Shown: positions 24,558-32,401 of the stretch, in pieces
Layout: every line of letters starts with the position of its first letter
Position numbering within the stretch: position 1 is the stretch's first letter
Assembly: GCA_937996535.1 (NCBI GenBank)
Contig: CALKVF010000076.1
Location: 1-64,000 of the forward strand
Source: an uncultured Novosphingobium sp.
GTDB taxonomy: Bacteria > Pseudomonadota > Alphaproteobacteria > Sphingomonadales > Sphingomonadaceae
Length of the DNA: 64,000 nt
Direction: 5' to 3'
Made by a program: the position numbers and the translations under genes
The notes under the pieces: generated by a model
The model's database searches: none
What the model saw: only the letters and a program-made list of their open reading frames with translations
Told to the model about the DNA's origin: nothing

Positions 24558-24900
24558 GACCTGCCTCCACAGAATCGTCGTTCGGCACTCTGACCTTCGG
24601 GCTGCGATCAGTCGGACGCGGCGGACGCCGCACCGAAAGATCGACGCCGATGACATTGTCAGACGCTGACTCTTCGAGCTGTGACTCTAGGGATTTGACC
24701 GTGCCATGAGGCGCATTGCCATTGGCCGGAGCAATATCGGAAGCGATTGACGTATGGCTGAGAGCGTGGTTCCACTCCGCCAACACCTTGAAGAGAAGTT
24801 TCGAATCTTCTCCTCCAAGGTGCACCATTTTCCCAGACTGCTTTTGAACGCGCCCGTCCGACCGGTTGAGGCCGGCGGACTTCTGCGGATTTACGTCCAT
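24550..24900 (-). CDS. Hypothetical protein, first gene of the mobilization operon
   Basis: 116 aa, ATG 24898-24900 without a strong ribosome site. Polar, low in hydrophobics, and probably disordered in the C-terminal part (SVRRPPRPTDRSPKVRVPND). Overlaps the MobC-like gene by 8 bp, which suggests co-translation and supports the call. No known domain. It may be a further relaxosome component, being the gene nearest to the putative oriT repeats. Confidence 0.58.
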   Translation of the reverse strand: MDVNPQKSAGLNRSDGRVQKQSGKMVHLGGEDSKLLFKVLAEWNHALSHTSIASDIAPANGNAPHGTVKSLESQLEESASDNVIGVDLSVRRPPRPTDRSPKVRVPNDDSVEAGHG

Positions 24901-24926
24901 TTGCGTAGTTTTATTGCTCTTCTCGT

Positions 24927-25006
24927 GGCAAGTTGATCCGGTTTGGCAACTTTGCCGTAATTATTGCGTCATTTCGCTGATTTAAAACTTGATCCGATGA
25001 TTCAAC
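24927..25006. repeat. Direct copies of an inverted repeat; candidate oriT or right attachment site
   Basis: TTGATCCG-N6-CAAC occurs at 24933-24950 and 24989-25006, 56 bp apart. The first copy is nested in GGCAAGTTG...CAACTTTGCC (24927-24956), the second in TTGA...TCAA. The block sits between the mobilization operon and ftsB, where both oriT and the right end of the island are expected. Confidence 0.5.
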
Positions 25007-25023
25007 TGTGATTCTTAGGATGC

Positions 25024-25335
25024 ATGAGGGTGAATCATCGCGAACCGAAGCTTGCCAATGAAAGCCTGACCCAGGCCATCGCGCTCGGCTGCCTTCTGGT
25101 GATGGGTGGTTTGGCACTCTTCGGGCCGAGCGGCCTGATGGCGTGGAGCGAAAACAATCGCCTGCTGACCGAACGCCAGAAGGAAGTTCAGCAGCTCCAG
25201 TTCCAGCATCAGGAACTCACCAACCGCGTTGCCTTGCTTGATCCCAAGCACGTCGATCCCGACATGGCTGGCGAATTGCTGCGCAGCAATCTCAACGTCG
25301 TTCATCCCGACGAGATGGTCATGCTGCTCGACTGA
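25024..25335 (+). CDS. ftsB: Septum formation initiator FtsB/DivIC
   Basis: 103 aa. One membrane segment (about 18-38), then a heptad-patterned coiled coil (NNRLLTERQKEVQQLQFQHQ region) and a conserved end, LLRSNLNVVHPDEMVMLLD. This is the layout of FtsB, a bitopic divisome protein that pairs with FtsL and FtsQ. Sphingomonad homologues end in nearly the same NVVHPDEMV motif. It is the first core gene after the island, and the island end lies just upstream of the start, so its native promoter may have been replaced. pdhA follows. Confidence 0.88.
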   Translation: MRVNHREPKLANESLTQAIALGCLLVMGGLALFGPSGLMAWSENNRLLTERQKEVQQLQFQHQELTNRVALLDPKHVDPDMAGELLRSNLNVVHPDEMVMLLD

Positions 25336-25449
25336 GCGGCATAAATCCTCAGCACCAGCGATGATAAAATACGTATGGGAGTGTTTCCCTTACGGAAGCT
25401 TGCCCCTATAGGCTGCGGCATCGTTCCATTCCCCAGGGGACCAAAAGTC

Positions 25450-26526
25450 TTGGCTAAACCCGCCACAACCCGCAAAACTGCCGCAAAACCGGCAACCAGC
25501 GACGAGAACTTCGCGCTCCGCAGCCTGCAGGACGCCTACGAAGCCACGCCGCGCTATGACGCCAGCGACGAGGAACTGCTGAAGCTCTACGAGCAGATGG
25601 TGCTGATCCGCCGGTTCGAGGAAAAGGCCGGCCAGCTCTATGGCCTCGGCCTGATCGGCGGCTTCTGCCACCTCTACATCGGTCAGGAGGCCGTGGCCGT
25701 CGGCTTGCAGTCGGCGCTGGTCGCCGGGCAGGACAGCGTGATCACCGGTTACCGCGATCACGGCCACATGCTGGCCTACGGGATCGATCCCAAGCTGATC
25801 ATGGCCGAACTGACCGGCCGTGCTGCCGGCATTTCGCGCGGCAAGGGCGGGTCGATGCACATGTTCTCGACCGAGCATAAGTTCTACGGCGGGCACGGCA
25901 TCGTCGGCGCGCAGGTGCCGCTGGGTGCGGGCCTTGCCTTTGGCCACAAGTATTCCGAAGACGGCGGCCTGTGCATGGCCTACTTCGGTGACGGCGCCTC
26001 GAACCAGGGCCAGGTCTACGAAGCCTTCAACATGGCTGCGCTGTGGAACCTGCCGGTGATCTTCGTGGTCGAAAACAACGGCTATGCCATGGGCACCGCG
26101 GTCAAGCGCGGTTCGGCCGAAACCCAGTTCTATCGTCGCGGCACCGCGTTCCGCATCCCCGGGATGCATGTCAACGGCATGGACGTGCTCGAAGTGCGCG
26201 CCGCTGCCGAAGTCGCCGTCAAGCACGTGCGCGAAGGCAATGGCCCGGTGCTGATGGAACTCCAGACCTATCGCTATCGTGGCCACTCGATGTCGGACCC
26301 TGCCAAGTATCGCAGCCGCGAGGAAGTGCAGGAAATGCGCGAGAAGCACGATCCGATCGACGCCGCCAAGGCCGAACTGGCCCGCCGCGGTGTGAGCGAG
26401 GATCGCATCAAGGAAATCGACAAGCAAATTCGCAGCATCGTAAACGAGTCTGCTGATTTTGCGGAAAATTCGCCGGAGCCCAATATGCCCGAACTCTACA
26501 CCGACATCCTGGTGGAGAGCTACTGA
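25450..26526 (+). CDS. pdhA: Pyruvate dehydrogenase E1 component, alpha subunit
   Basis: 358 aa from TTG 25450, which has AGGGGACC upstream and gives an N-terminus (AKPATTRK) like other alphaproteobacterial E1-alpha proteins. An in-frame ATG at 25375 has no ribosome site. The thiamine diphosphate motif GDGASNQGQVYEAFN...ENN is present, as are the phosphorylation-loop-like YRYRGHSMSDPAKYR and the conserved GRAAGISRGKGGSMHMF. It decarboxylates pyruvate as an alpha2beta2 enzyme with PdhB. TGATG overlap with pdhB. Confidence 0.95.
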   Translation: MAKPATTRKTAAKPATSDENFALRSLQDAYEATPRYDASDEELLKLYEQMVLIRRFEEKAGQLYGLGLIGGFCHLYIGQEAVAVGLQSALVAGQDSVITGYRDHGHMLAYGIDPKLIMAELTGRAAGISRGKGGSMHMFSTEHKFYGGHGIVGAQVPLGAGLAFGHKYSEDGGLCMAYFGDGASNQGQVYEAFNMAALWNLPVIFVVENNGYAMGTAVKRGSAETQFYRRGTAFRIPGMHVNGMDVLEVRAAAEVAVKHVREGNGPVLMELQTYRYRGHSMSDPAKYRSREEVQEMREKHDPIDAAKAELARRGVSEDRIKEIDKQIRSIVNESADFAENSPEPNMPELYTDILVESY

Positions 26527-27878
26527 TGAGCATCGAACTCAAGATGCCCGCGCTTTCCCCAACCATGGAGGAAGGCACGCTGGCCAAGTGGCTCGTCAAG
26601 GAAGGTGATGAGGTCAAGTCGGGGGATATCCTCGCCGAGATCGAAACCGACAAGGCGACGATGGAATTCGAAGCCGTCGATGAAGGCGTGATTGGCCAGA
26701 TCCTTGTTGCCGAAGGCACCGAAGGCGTGAAGGTCGGCACCGTCATCGCGGTAATCGCGGGTGAGGGCGATGCCGCTCCCGCACCGGTGGCCGCAGCGCC
26801 TGTTGCCGCACCGGCCGAAGCCGCTGCACCGGTTGCCGCGGCTCGCCCCGTTGCCGCCCCGCGCGCCGCCGATCCCGCAGTGCCCGCGGGCACCAACATG
26901 AAGACTTCGACCGTTCGCGAAGCCCTGCGCGATGCGATGGCCGAAGAAATGCGCCGCGATGGCCGTGTCTTCGTGATGGGCGAGGAAGTCGCCGAATATC
27001 AGGGCGCCTACAAGGTGACCCAGGGTTTGCTCGAAGAGTTCGGTCCCAAGCGCGTCATCGACACCCCGATCACCGAATACGGCTTTGCCGGGATCGGCAC
27101 CGGGGCGGCGATGGGCGGGCTGCGTCCGGTGGTCGAATTCATGACCTTCAACTTCGCGATGCAGGCGATCGACCACATCATCAACTCGGCCGCGAAGACC
27201 AACTACATGTCGGGCGGCCAGATGCGTTGCCCGATCGTGTTCCGCGGCCCCAACGGCGCGGCCAGCCGCGTCGGCGCGCAGCACAGCCAGAACTATGCCC
27301 CGTGGTACGCCAACGTCCCGGGCCTGGTGGTGATCGCGCCCTATGACGCGTCGGACGCCAAGGGCCTGCTCAAGGCGGCGATCCGCAGCGAAGACCCGGT
27401 GGTCTTCCTTGAAAACGAACTGGTCTATGGCCGCAGCTTCGAGCTGCCGGAACTGGACGACCACGTCCTGCCGATCGGCAAGGCCAGGATCATGCGCGAA
27501 GGCCGCGATGTGACCATCGTGTCCTATTCGATCGGCGTCGGCTTTGCGCTGGAAGCCGCCGAAGTGCTGGCCGGGGAAGGGATCGAGGCCGAAGTGCTCG
27601 ACCTGCGCACCCTGCGTCCGCTCGACCGCGAAGCCGTGCTGACCTCGCTCGCCAAGACCAATCGTCTGGTCATTGCCGAAGAAGGCTGGCCGACCTGCTC
27701 GATCGCGTCCGAAGTGATGGCGATCTGCATGGAAGATGGTTTCGACCATCTCGATGCGCCGGTCCTGCGCGTGTGCGACGAAGACGTGCCGCTGCCCTAT
27801 GCCGCCAACCTTGAAAAGGCCGCGATCATCGATGCCGCGCGCATCGTCGAGGCGGTCCGCAAGGTCTGCTACCGCTAA
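26526..27878 (+). CDS. pdhB: Pyruvate dehydrogenase E1 component, beta subunit with N-terminal lipoyl domain
   Basis: 450 aa. Residues 1-78 are a biotinyl/lipoyl domain with the lipoylation motif ETDKATMEFE. An Ala/Pro-rich swinging linker follows to about residue 120, then the transketolase-type pyrimidine-binding domain (FGPKRVIDTPITEYGFAG) and the C-terminal transketolase domain. A lipoyl domain on E1-beta instead of only on E2 is typical of alphaproteobacteria. Its lipoyl group would come from LipA, encoded at 39,756 in the same window. Overlaps the convergent tadE gene by 4 bp. Confidence 0.95.
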   Translation: MSIELKMPALSPTMEEGTLAKWLVKEGDEVKSGDILAEIETDKATMEFEAVDEGVIGQILVAEGTEGVKVGTVIAVIAGEGDAAPAPVAAAPVAAPAEAAAPVAAARPVAAPRAADPAVPAGTNMKTSTVREALRDAMAEEMRRDGRVFVMGEEVAEYQGAYKVTQGLLEEFGPKRVIDTPITEYGFAGIGTGAAMGGLRPVVEFMTFNFAMQAIDHIINSAAKTNYMSGGQMRCPIVFRGPNGAASRVGAQHSQNYAPWYANVPGLVVIAPYDASDAKGLLKAAIRSEDPVVFLENELVYGRSFELPELDDHVLPIGKARIMREGRDVTIVSYSIGVGFALEAAEVLAGEGIEAEVLDLRTLRPLDREAVLTSLAKTNRLVIAEEGWPTCSIASEVMAICMEDGFDHLDAPVLRVCDEDVPLPYAANLEKAAIIDAARIVEAVRKVCYR

Positions 27879-28573
27879 GCGATCGTGCCGGCCGATGACA
27901 CGTTCATCGGCCCGCTGAACGTCCCGCAATCCTGGACCTCGTCCGGGCTTGCGGCGTTGCGCTGGTAGATCTGGGTCAGGTCACGGCTGTCGCGCACGTT
28001 GAACGAAGCGATCGCGTGGATGTCGAGGCTGGGCAGGAACTTGGCCGAAACAAGCGGCTGATAGGTATAGGCGATCTCAACGAAGATCACCGCGTCGTCC
28101 TTTTGCGCTACCACTTCCTCGCCCGGCGGCCCCATGCCCGGGATCACGGTGGCCAGCCCGTCGCCTTGTTCGCCATAGGACGAGGTCACGTTGCGCGCGC
28201 CGCGGCACCGCTGCCAATGGATAAACTGCCGCCCGCTGGCGGGATCGACTTCGAGGCTGGAAACGATCACGCGGCCGTTGTCAAACAGCCGCACCCCGTT
28301 GCCGCCTTGGACCTGCGCCCCAAAGAACAGGTCGTTGATGTCGCTCTCGTAGATCTTGCGCTGTTGCAGGGTCGACGTGTCGCCTACGCGCGAGGCATTG
28401 TCGGCGATATGCACCGCCAACTGGCCGATCTTCATGTTGACCAGCGCATAGTTGGCCTCTTCCGCGCCCCACAGCCCGGCAGTGAGCAGAAACGGCGCAC
28501 CCAGCGCGAACTCGGTCATCGCTACGCCCGAGCGGCTGGCGCGCAGACGGCGCAAGATCGCGGCAAGGCTCAT
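27875..28573 (-). CDS. TadE-family pilus assembly protein
   Basis: 232 aa from ATG 28571-28573 with AGGGAA upstream. The N-terminal helix after a short basic leader (GVAMTEFALGAPFLLTAGLW) with Glu five residues after the processing site is the TadE/TadG pseudopilin signature. The rest is a periplasmic domain ending with paired Cys. Last of three co-oriented Tad-like genes; its start overlaps the stop of the next upstream gene. No tadA or tadC ATPase/platform genes are in the window. Confidence 0.82.
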   Translation of the reverse strand: MSLAAILRRLRASRSGVAMTEFALGAPFLLTAGLWGAEEANYALVNMKIGQLAVHIADNASRVGDTSTLQQRKIYESDINDLFFGAQVQGGNGVRLFDNGRVIVSSLEVDPASGRQFIHWQRCRGARNVTSSYGEQGDGLATVIPGMGPPGEEVVAQKDDAVIFVEIAYTYQPLVSAKFLPSLDIHAIASFNVRDSRDLTQIYQRNAASPDEVQDCGTFSGPMNVSSAGTIA

Positions 28574-29169
28574 GCGCAATTCCCTGTCGCTACGGCGGGC
28601 GTATTCTGGATATTGAAGGGCTGGTTGCGCAGCACCGTCACCGCGGTCAGCGCCAGGTGATCGGACTGCCCGGGGATCAGCCGCGCCACCGGGAAGGCGC
28701 GGGGATAGTCCACTGTCACCGTGTAGAGCACCGCATCGCGTGCGCCGCCGAACCCGTCCGACCCGGCATCGGCATCCCAGGTGCCGTTGGCATTGGCATC
28801 CTCGAACGGCTCGCCGGCATCGCAGGTGCCGTTGGCGTTGATGTCGGTAAAGTCTTCGGGCCGGGCAACGTCGGAGAAGCTCGCATAGGCCCTGCGGTTG
28901 AACCCCAGCGTGGCATTCGGCACCACCGCGTGGACCGCGCGGGTCACCACCGCATCGATCCCGGCCTGCTTGTCGGACGCGCCTTGCAGCGTCGAAAGCC
29001 GCGCCGCGTTCTGGATCGCGCCCTGCAGCATCTGGGCGGTGTACATGTTGTAGCCCAGATCGAAGAGCCCCAGCAGGGTGAGCAGCAGCACCGGCAGGAC
29101 CAGCGCGAATTCCACGATGGTCGCGCCGCTGGAATCGCGAACCAGGGCCGCAGCCTGCCGGGGGATCAC
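28570..29169 (-). CDS. TadE-like pseudopilin with Asp/Asn-Gly rich insert
   Basis: About 199 aa from GTG 29167-29169, which overlaps the TGA of the tadG-like gene (GTGA); the longer in-frame version shadows that gene. The N-terminal hydrophobic helix is preceded by GATIVEFALVLPV, the TadE processing-type motif. Residues around 95-130 carry two acidic repeats (DINANGTCDAGEPF and DANANGTWDADAG), reminiscent of dockerin or EF-hand calcium loops. Likely a minor pilin exported to the periplasm. Confidence 0.82.
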   Translation of the reverse strand: MIPRQAAALVRDSSGATIVEFALVLPVLLLTLLGLFDLGYNMYTAQMLQGAIQNAARLSTLQGASDKQAGIDAVVTRAVHAVVPNATLGFNRRAYASFSDVARPEDFTDINANGTCDAGEPFEDANANGTWDADAGSDGFGGARDAVLYTVTVDYPRAFPVARLIPGQSDHLALTAVTVLRNQPFNIQNTPAVATGNCA

Positions 29170-31094
29170 CGCGTCACCCGCAGATCGCCGAGCTGCGCCG
29201 AAATCCGCGAGAACACATCGTAAAGTTCGCTCGCGTCCTTGGCCTCGAAATAGTGGCCGGCCCCAGCGCACTGCGTCATCACCGGGTTGAGCTTGGTGCC
29301 AAAGCCGATGATCCAGACGGTGATGTTGCGCTTCTTGACCTCGTCACAGGCCACGCCAAACCGCTTTTCGACCACCTGGGTCAGCGTTTCGGGCGAACTT
29401 TGCGACCAGCGCCGCTGATCGAGCGGCTCGATCCCGTAGGTGCCGTAGGACAGATCGAGCGGCGCGGTTTCGCCGTCCGTCAGGAAGATCAGGTGGCGAT
29501 TGGTGGGCTTGCCGTCGATGTCGGCATTCTCGCTTGCGAACAGCCCGGTCGGCGACAGCATGCGTCCGCCCCAGATCATTCCGATGTCGTGATAGGTGCT
29601 GCCCTGGGCAAACAGGCTGTCGGCATAGGTTGAAACCTGTGTGCTATCCATTTCCTTGAGCTTCTGGGCCTGGGCGGGGCAGGCCGACAGGCCGGCCCAA
29701 TGGGCCATCAGGTAATCGTTGGAGGTCACGACCGATTTGGTGTTGAACGTGCCGGTGCCATTCCACCAGATTTCCGGCTCCCACGAAATCTCGTTGAGCA
29801 TCGGGCGCCACTGGGTGTCGGGGTTGGACCGGTCGGGAACCAGATCGAGATCGAGATCGAGCGCGCGCGACAGATCGACATCGGAATAGTCGTCGATCTC
29901 ATAGGTCGAGCGTTCTTCCATGCAGCCCCGGAACCACGCGGTCATGTTGGTGGGGGTGGGCGAGGGGTTGCCATACATCGGCACTTCCAGCGAACCGCCC
30001 TTGAGCGGGCTGTCGCCATTCGCGCCCTTGAGGAAACGCACATCCTCGCTGACCGGCTCGTACTTCCACTTGTAGATCTCGCGGCTGGCGGTGCCGGTCT
30101 TCACATAGTCGTAGCTGAAGCGGAAATGATCGTAGTGGGTGCCGGTAATCGTCACCATGCTCCCGTCCGAGCTGGTGTTGCAGCCGTAATTGTCGCCGGT
30201 GACTTCATAGACCGCATGGAGCGAACCATCGGCCGCCTGCGAATAGGACACGGTCAGCCAGGCAACGGTGCTGGCCGGGCAAGCGGTTCCCGTGGTGGTC
30301 GCAATCGCGCTGACCGAGCCGCTGAGATAGCCATAGGTGGTGTTGAAGACGTCGTACGTCTCCCACTTGCCGGTCTCTTTCGAGATGCGGCCGTGGTAAT
30401 CCCACTTGTCGACCACCCAGTCGGACTTGAGCAGGTAGCCCACGTTGACGTTGGTGGAATAGGGCAGGAACCCATAGCGGATGCGGGTGCCCGGGCTCTT
30501 GCTCTTTTCCAGCTGGTTGTGGAACGATTTCACCACCGAACGCAGCACATCGATCTTGGGCTGGGTGTCGCCCGGATTGGCCCAGGCCATCGACCCGGTG
30601 GTATCGAGCACGAACATCACATCGGTGTTCGAAAAGTTGAGCCGGGCCTGGCATTCGACCTCGATCGGCACTTCCTGATACCCGAACAGCGCCATGATCG
30701 TGGTTGGCACATCAACCGTTGCCGTGCCGCTGATCGAATAGTCGTTGGCAACCGACATCGCGAAGGCCCGATCGCGCGAGCCGTAGCTGCCGTTGCGGAA
30801 GTTGAGATTGAAGAACCGCTTGCCGATCGCTTCGGCGTCGGCGGGCAATGTCCCGCTCGCCGCCGTGCCTGCGCCCAGCTTCTTGCGCGCGGCCAGCACG
30901 CCCGCATCGCAGGCTTGCTGCAAGCGCGCCTGCGAGAGGTAGCTGCGCCCCATGTCGATCCCGCCGCCGACCAGCGCCAGCAGCGGAAACAGTGCCGCCG
31001 CGATCATCGCCAGCGTATTGCCTGCACGATCGCGCAGCAGGCGCGCGATGACGCCTTTGATCGCAGTGCTGAAATGGCGGCTGAAGCTGGACAT
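29166..31094 (-). CDS. TadG-like protein with von Willebrand factor A domain
   Basis: 642 aa. A short basic N-terminus and a TadG-type helix (GNTLAMIAAALFPLLALVGGG, about 25-45). A vWA domain begins near residue 158 with the MIDAS sequence DTTGSM (164-169). A long insert, rich in Tyr, Thr and Gly (about 190-500), precedes the C-terminal part of the vWA fold (LIFLTDGET). It is probably anchored in the inner membrane with a periplasmic adhesion or assembly domain. First of the three-gene Tad cluster. Confidence 0.86.
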   Translation of the reverse strand: MSSFSRHFSTAIKGVIARLLRDRAGNTLAMIAAALFPLLALVGGGIDMGRSYLSQARLQQACDAGVLAARKKLGAGTAASGTLPADAEAIGKRFFNLNFRNGSYGSRDRAFAMSVANDYSISGTATVDVPTTIMALFGYQEVPIEVECQARLNFSNTDVMFVLDTTGSMAWANPGDTQPKIDVLRSVVKSFHNQLEKSKSPGTRIRYGFLPYSTNVNVGYLLKSDWVVDKWDYHGRISKETGKWETYDVFNTTYGYLSGSVSAIATTTGTACPASTVAWLTVSYSQAADGSLHAVYEVTGDNYGCNTSSDGSMVTITGTHYDHFRFSYDYVKTGTASREIYKWKYEPVSEDVRFLKGANGDSPLKGGSLEVPMYGNPSPTPTNMTAWFRGCMEERSTYEIDDYSDVDLSRALDLDLDLVPDRSNPDTQWRPMLNEISWEPEIWWNGTGTFNTKSVVTSNDYLMAHWAGLSACPAQAQKLKEMDSTQVSTYADSLFAQGSTYHDIGMIWGGRMLSPTGLFASENADIDGKPTNRHLIFLTDGETAPLDLSYGTYGIEPLDQRRWSQSSPETLTQVVEKRFGVACDEVKKRNITVWIIGFGTKLNPVMTQCAGAGHYFEAKDASELYDVFSRISAQLGDLRVTR

Positions 31095-31245
31095 GGGTGC
31101 GTGGGAATCCGCGTTGAAACCTTGCCGCCATAGCGGGCAGCTCTCACGCTATCGCCAATGGACATGGTTAACGCGGCGCTAACGGCCCACCTGTTTGCGC
31201 GGCAGCGGTTGATCTGCGAGGGCGGCGCGTTAAGGCTGATCGGCA

Positions 31246-31899
31246 ATGGACCTTGCCCTGCTTCTTGCCGATCTCCCGCCCGAACAACGCCTCGCGCTGG
31301 CCTATGCGCCGCGCTCGGCGCGGCCCGCCTTTGCCGGGATGTTGGCGCTCGACACCCGGCTCGCCCGGATCATCCGCGCCAGCCGCGAACCGATGCTTGC
31401 GCAGCTGCGCCTGGCCTGGTGGCGCGAACAACTGGAAAGCACCGCTCCCGCGCCGGCCGGCGAGCCCTTGCTCGAACTGCTGAGCATCTGGGGTGAACAC
31501 CGCGCCGGACTTGTCGCGCTGGTCGACGGCTGGGAGGCGCTACTTGGCGATGCCCCGCTGGAAGCCAGCAGATTGAGCGCCTTTGCCGCCGGGCGCGGAG
31601 CGGCCGCCTCTGCGCTCTCGCAAAGCCTCGGGCTGCGTAAGGCGGCGGAAGAGGCAGAACGCGCTGCGCACAATTGGACCTTGGCCGATCTGGCCGCTCG
31701 CTTGTCGCATCCTGAAGAAGTGCAGAACGCCCGTGATCTGCTTGCCGAGGCCCAGTGGCGCCGCCCTCGCTTGCCCCCCGCGCTGCGCCCGCTGGCCGTG
31801 CTTCACGCGCTGGCGGCGGGGAGCCGGGGGCAGGGCGACCTGCTGCAAGGCCCGCGCAGCCTCGCCACCGTACTGAGGGTTGGCTTGTTCGGAATCTAG
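31246..31899 (+). CDS. Short squalene/phytoene synthase-like protein
   Basis: 217 aa. The helical pattern and the LRLAWWREQLES motif match the squalene/phytoene synthase superfamily, but the protein is shorter than active enzymes (about 280-350 aa) and shows no clear DxxxD pair for diphosphate-magnesium binding. It resembles the non-catalytic family members seen in many alphaproteobacteria and related to mitochondrial complex I assembly factor NDUFAF6. An enzyme role is doubtful. Divergent from the Tad cluster. Confidence 0.72.
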   Translation: MDLALLLADLPPEQRLALAYAPRSARPAFAGMLALDTRLARIIRASREPMLAQLRLAWWREQLESTAPAPAGEPLLELLSIWGEHRAGLVALVDGWEALLGDAPLEASRLSAFAAGRGAAASALSQSLGLRKAAEEAERAAHNWTLADLAARLSHPEEVQNARDLLAEAQWRRPRLPPALRPLAVLHALAAGSRGQGDLLQGPRSLATVLRVGLFGI

Positions 31900-31933
31900 G
31901 CTATTCTACCTATTCATTCAGTGGGATAGGCAG

Positions 31934-32401
31934 ATGAACCGCATCATTCTGGGCGCTGTCGGCGCGCTGCTGCTTGCCTCTGCGGGGCTGTTCTGGTGGC
32001 AGGGCCGCGCCGCGACCGAGGCCGCCGCGCCGCCGCCGCCCGCTGGAACGGTAACCGAACCGCCCGCCGATCCCGAGGACATCCCGACCGAGGATGGCGA
32101 TGGCTTGCTCGGCGGTGCCTTGCCGCAAGCCGATGAGGCCACGCGCGAGGAGCGGCGCTTCAACCGGCTTGACCGCAATCGCGATAATCTGGTCAGTCGC
32201 AATGAGGCGCTGGCCCCGCGCGTCGCCGCGTTCCGCAAGCTCGACGCCGATCACAACAACCTGCTGAGCTTCGAGGAATGGGCCGTCGCCACCTCAAACA
32301 AGTTCAAGGCCGCTGATGCCAACGGGGACAGCCAGCTCACCCGCGGTGAATTTGCAACGACCAAACCCAAGCCGGTAAAGCGCCCGGCCTGCAAGTGCTA
32401 G
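31934..32401 (+). CDS. Membrane-anchored EF-hand protein
   Basis: 155 aa from ATG 31934 with GGATAGG upstream. N-terminal membrane anchor or signal (IILGAVGALLLASAGLFWW), a Pro/Ala-rich acidic linker, then three EF-hand loops: DRNRDNLVSRNE, DADHNNLLSFEE and DANGDSQLTRGE. Ends with a Lys/Pro-rich tail and CKC. Probably a periplasmic calcium-binding protein. Overlaps the convergent trmFO gene by 4 bp. Confidence 0.87.
   Translation: MNRIILGAVGALLLASAGLFWWQGRAATEAAAPPPPAGTVTEPPADPEDIPTEDGDGLLGGALPQADEATREERRFNRLDRNRDNLVSRNEALAPRVAAFRKLDADHNNLLSFEEWAVATSNKFKAADANGDSQLTRGEFATTKPKPVKRPACKC

Larger units (their letters stand above)
60..25010. mobile_element. Integrative mobilizable element at tRNA-Arg(CCT)
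   Basis: The left border is the tRNA 3' end with the recombinase reading into it. The right border is placed between the last mobilization gene (24,900) and ftsB (25,024), where base composition and gene content change from lower-GC cargo to GC-rich housekeeping genes. The element encodes recombinase, coupling protein, relaxase, MobC-like protein, ArdC and a Fic module, but no T4SS pore genes such as virB4 or virB6. No copy of the tRNA 3' end was found at the right side. That fits a serine recombinase, which needs only a very short shared core, and it leaves the exact right end uncertain. Confidence 0.82.

Noticed and set aside
24550..25023. Second copy of the tRNA-Arg 3' end as the right attachment site.
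   Set aside because: No GGTTCGAATCCC-like sequence occurs near the right end; GATTCTTA at 25010-25017 resembles GATTCCTA of the tRNA but is too short to count.
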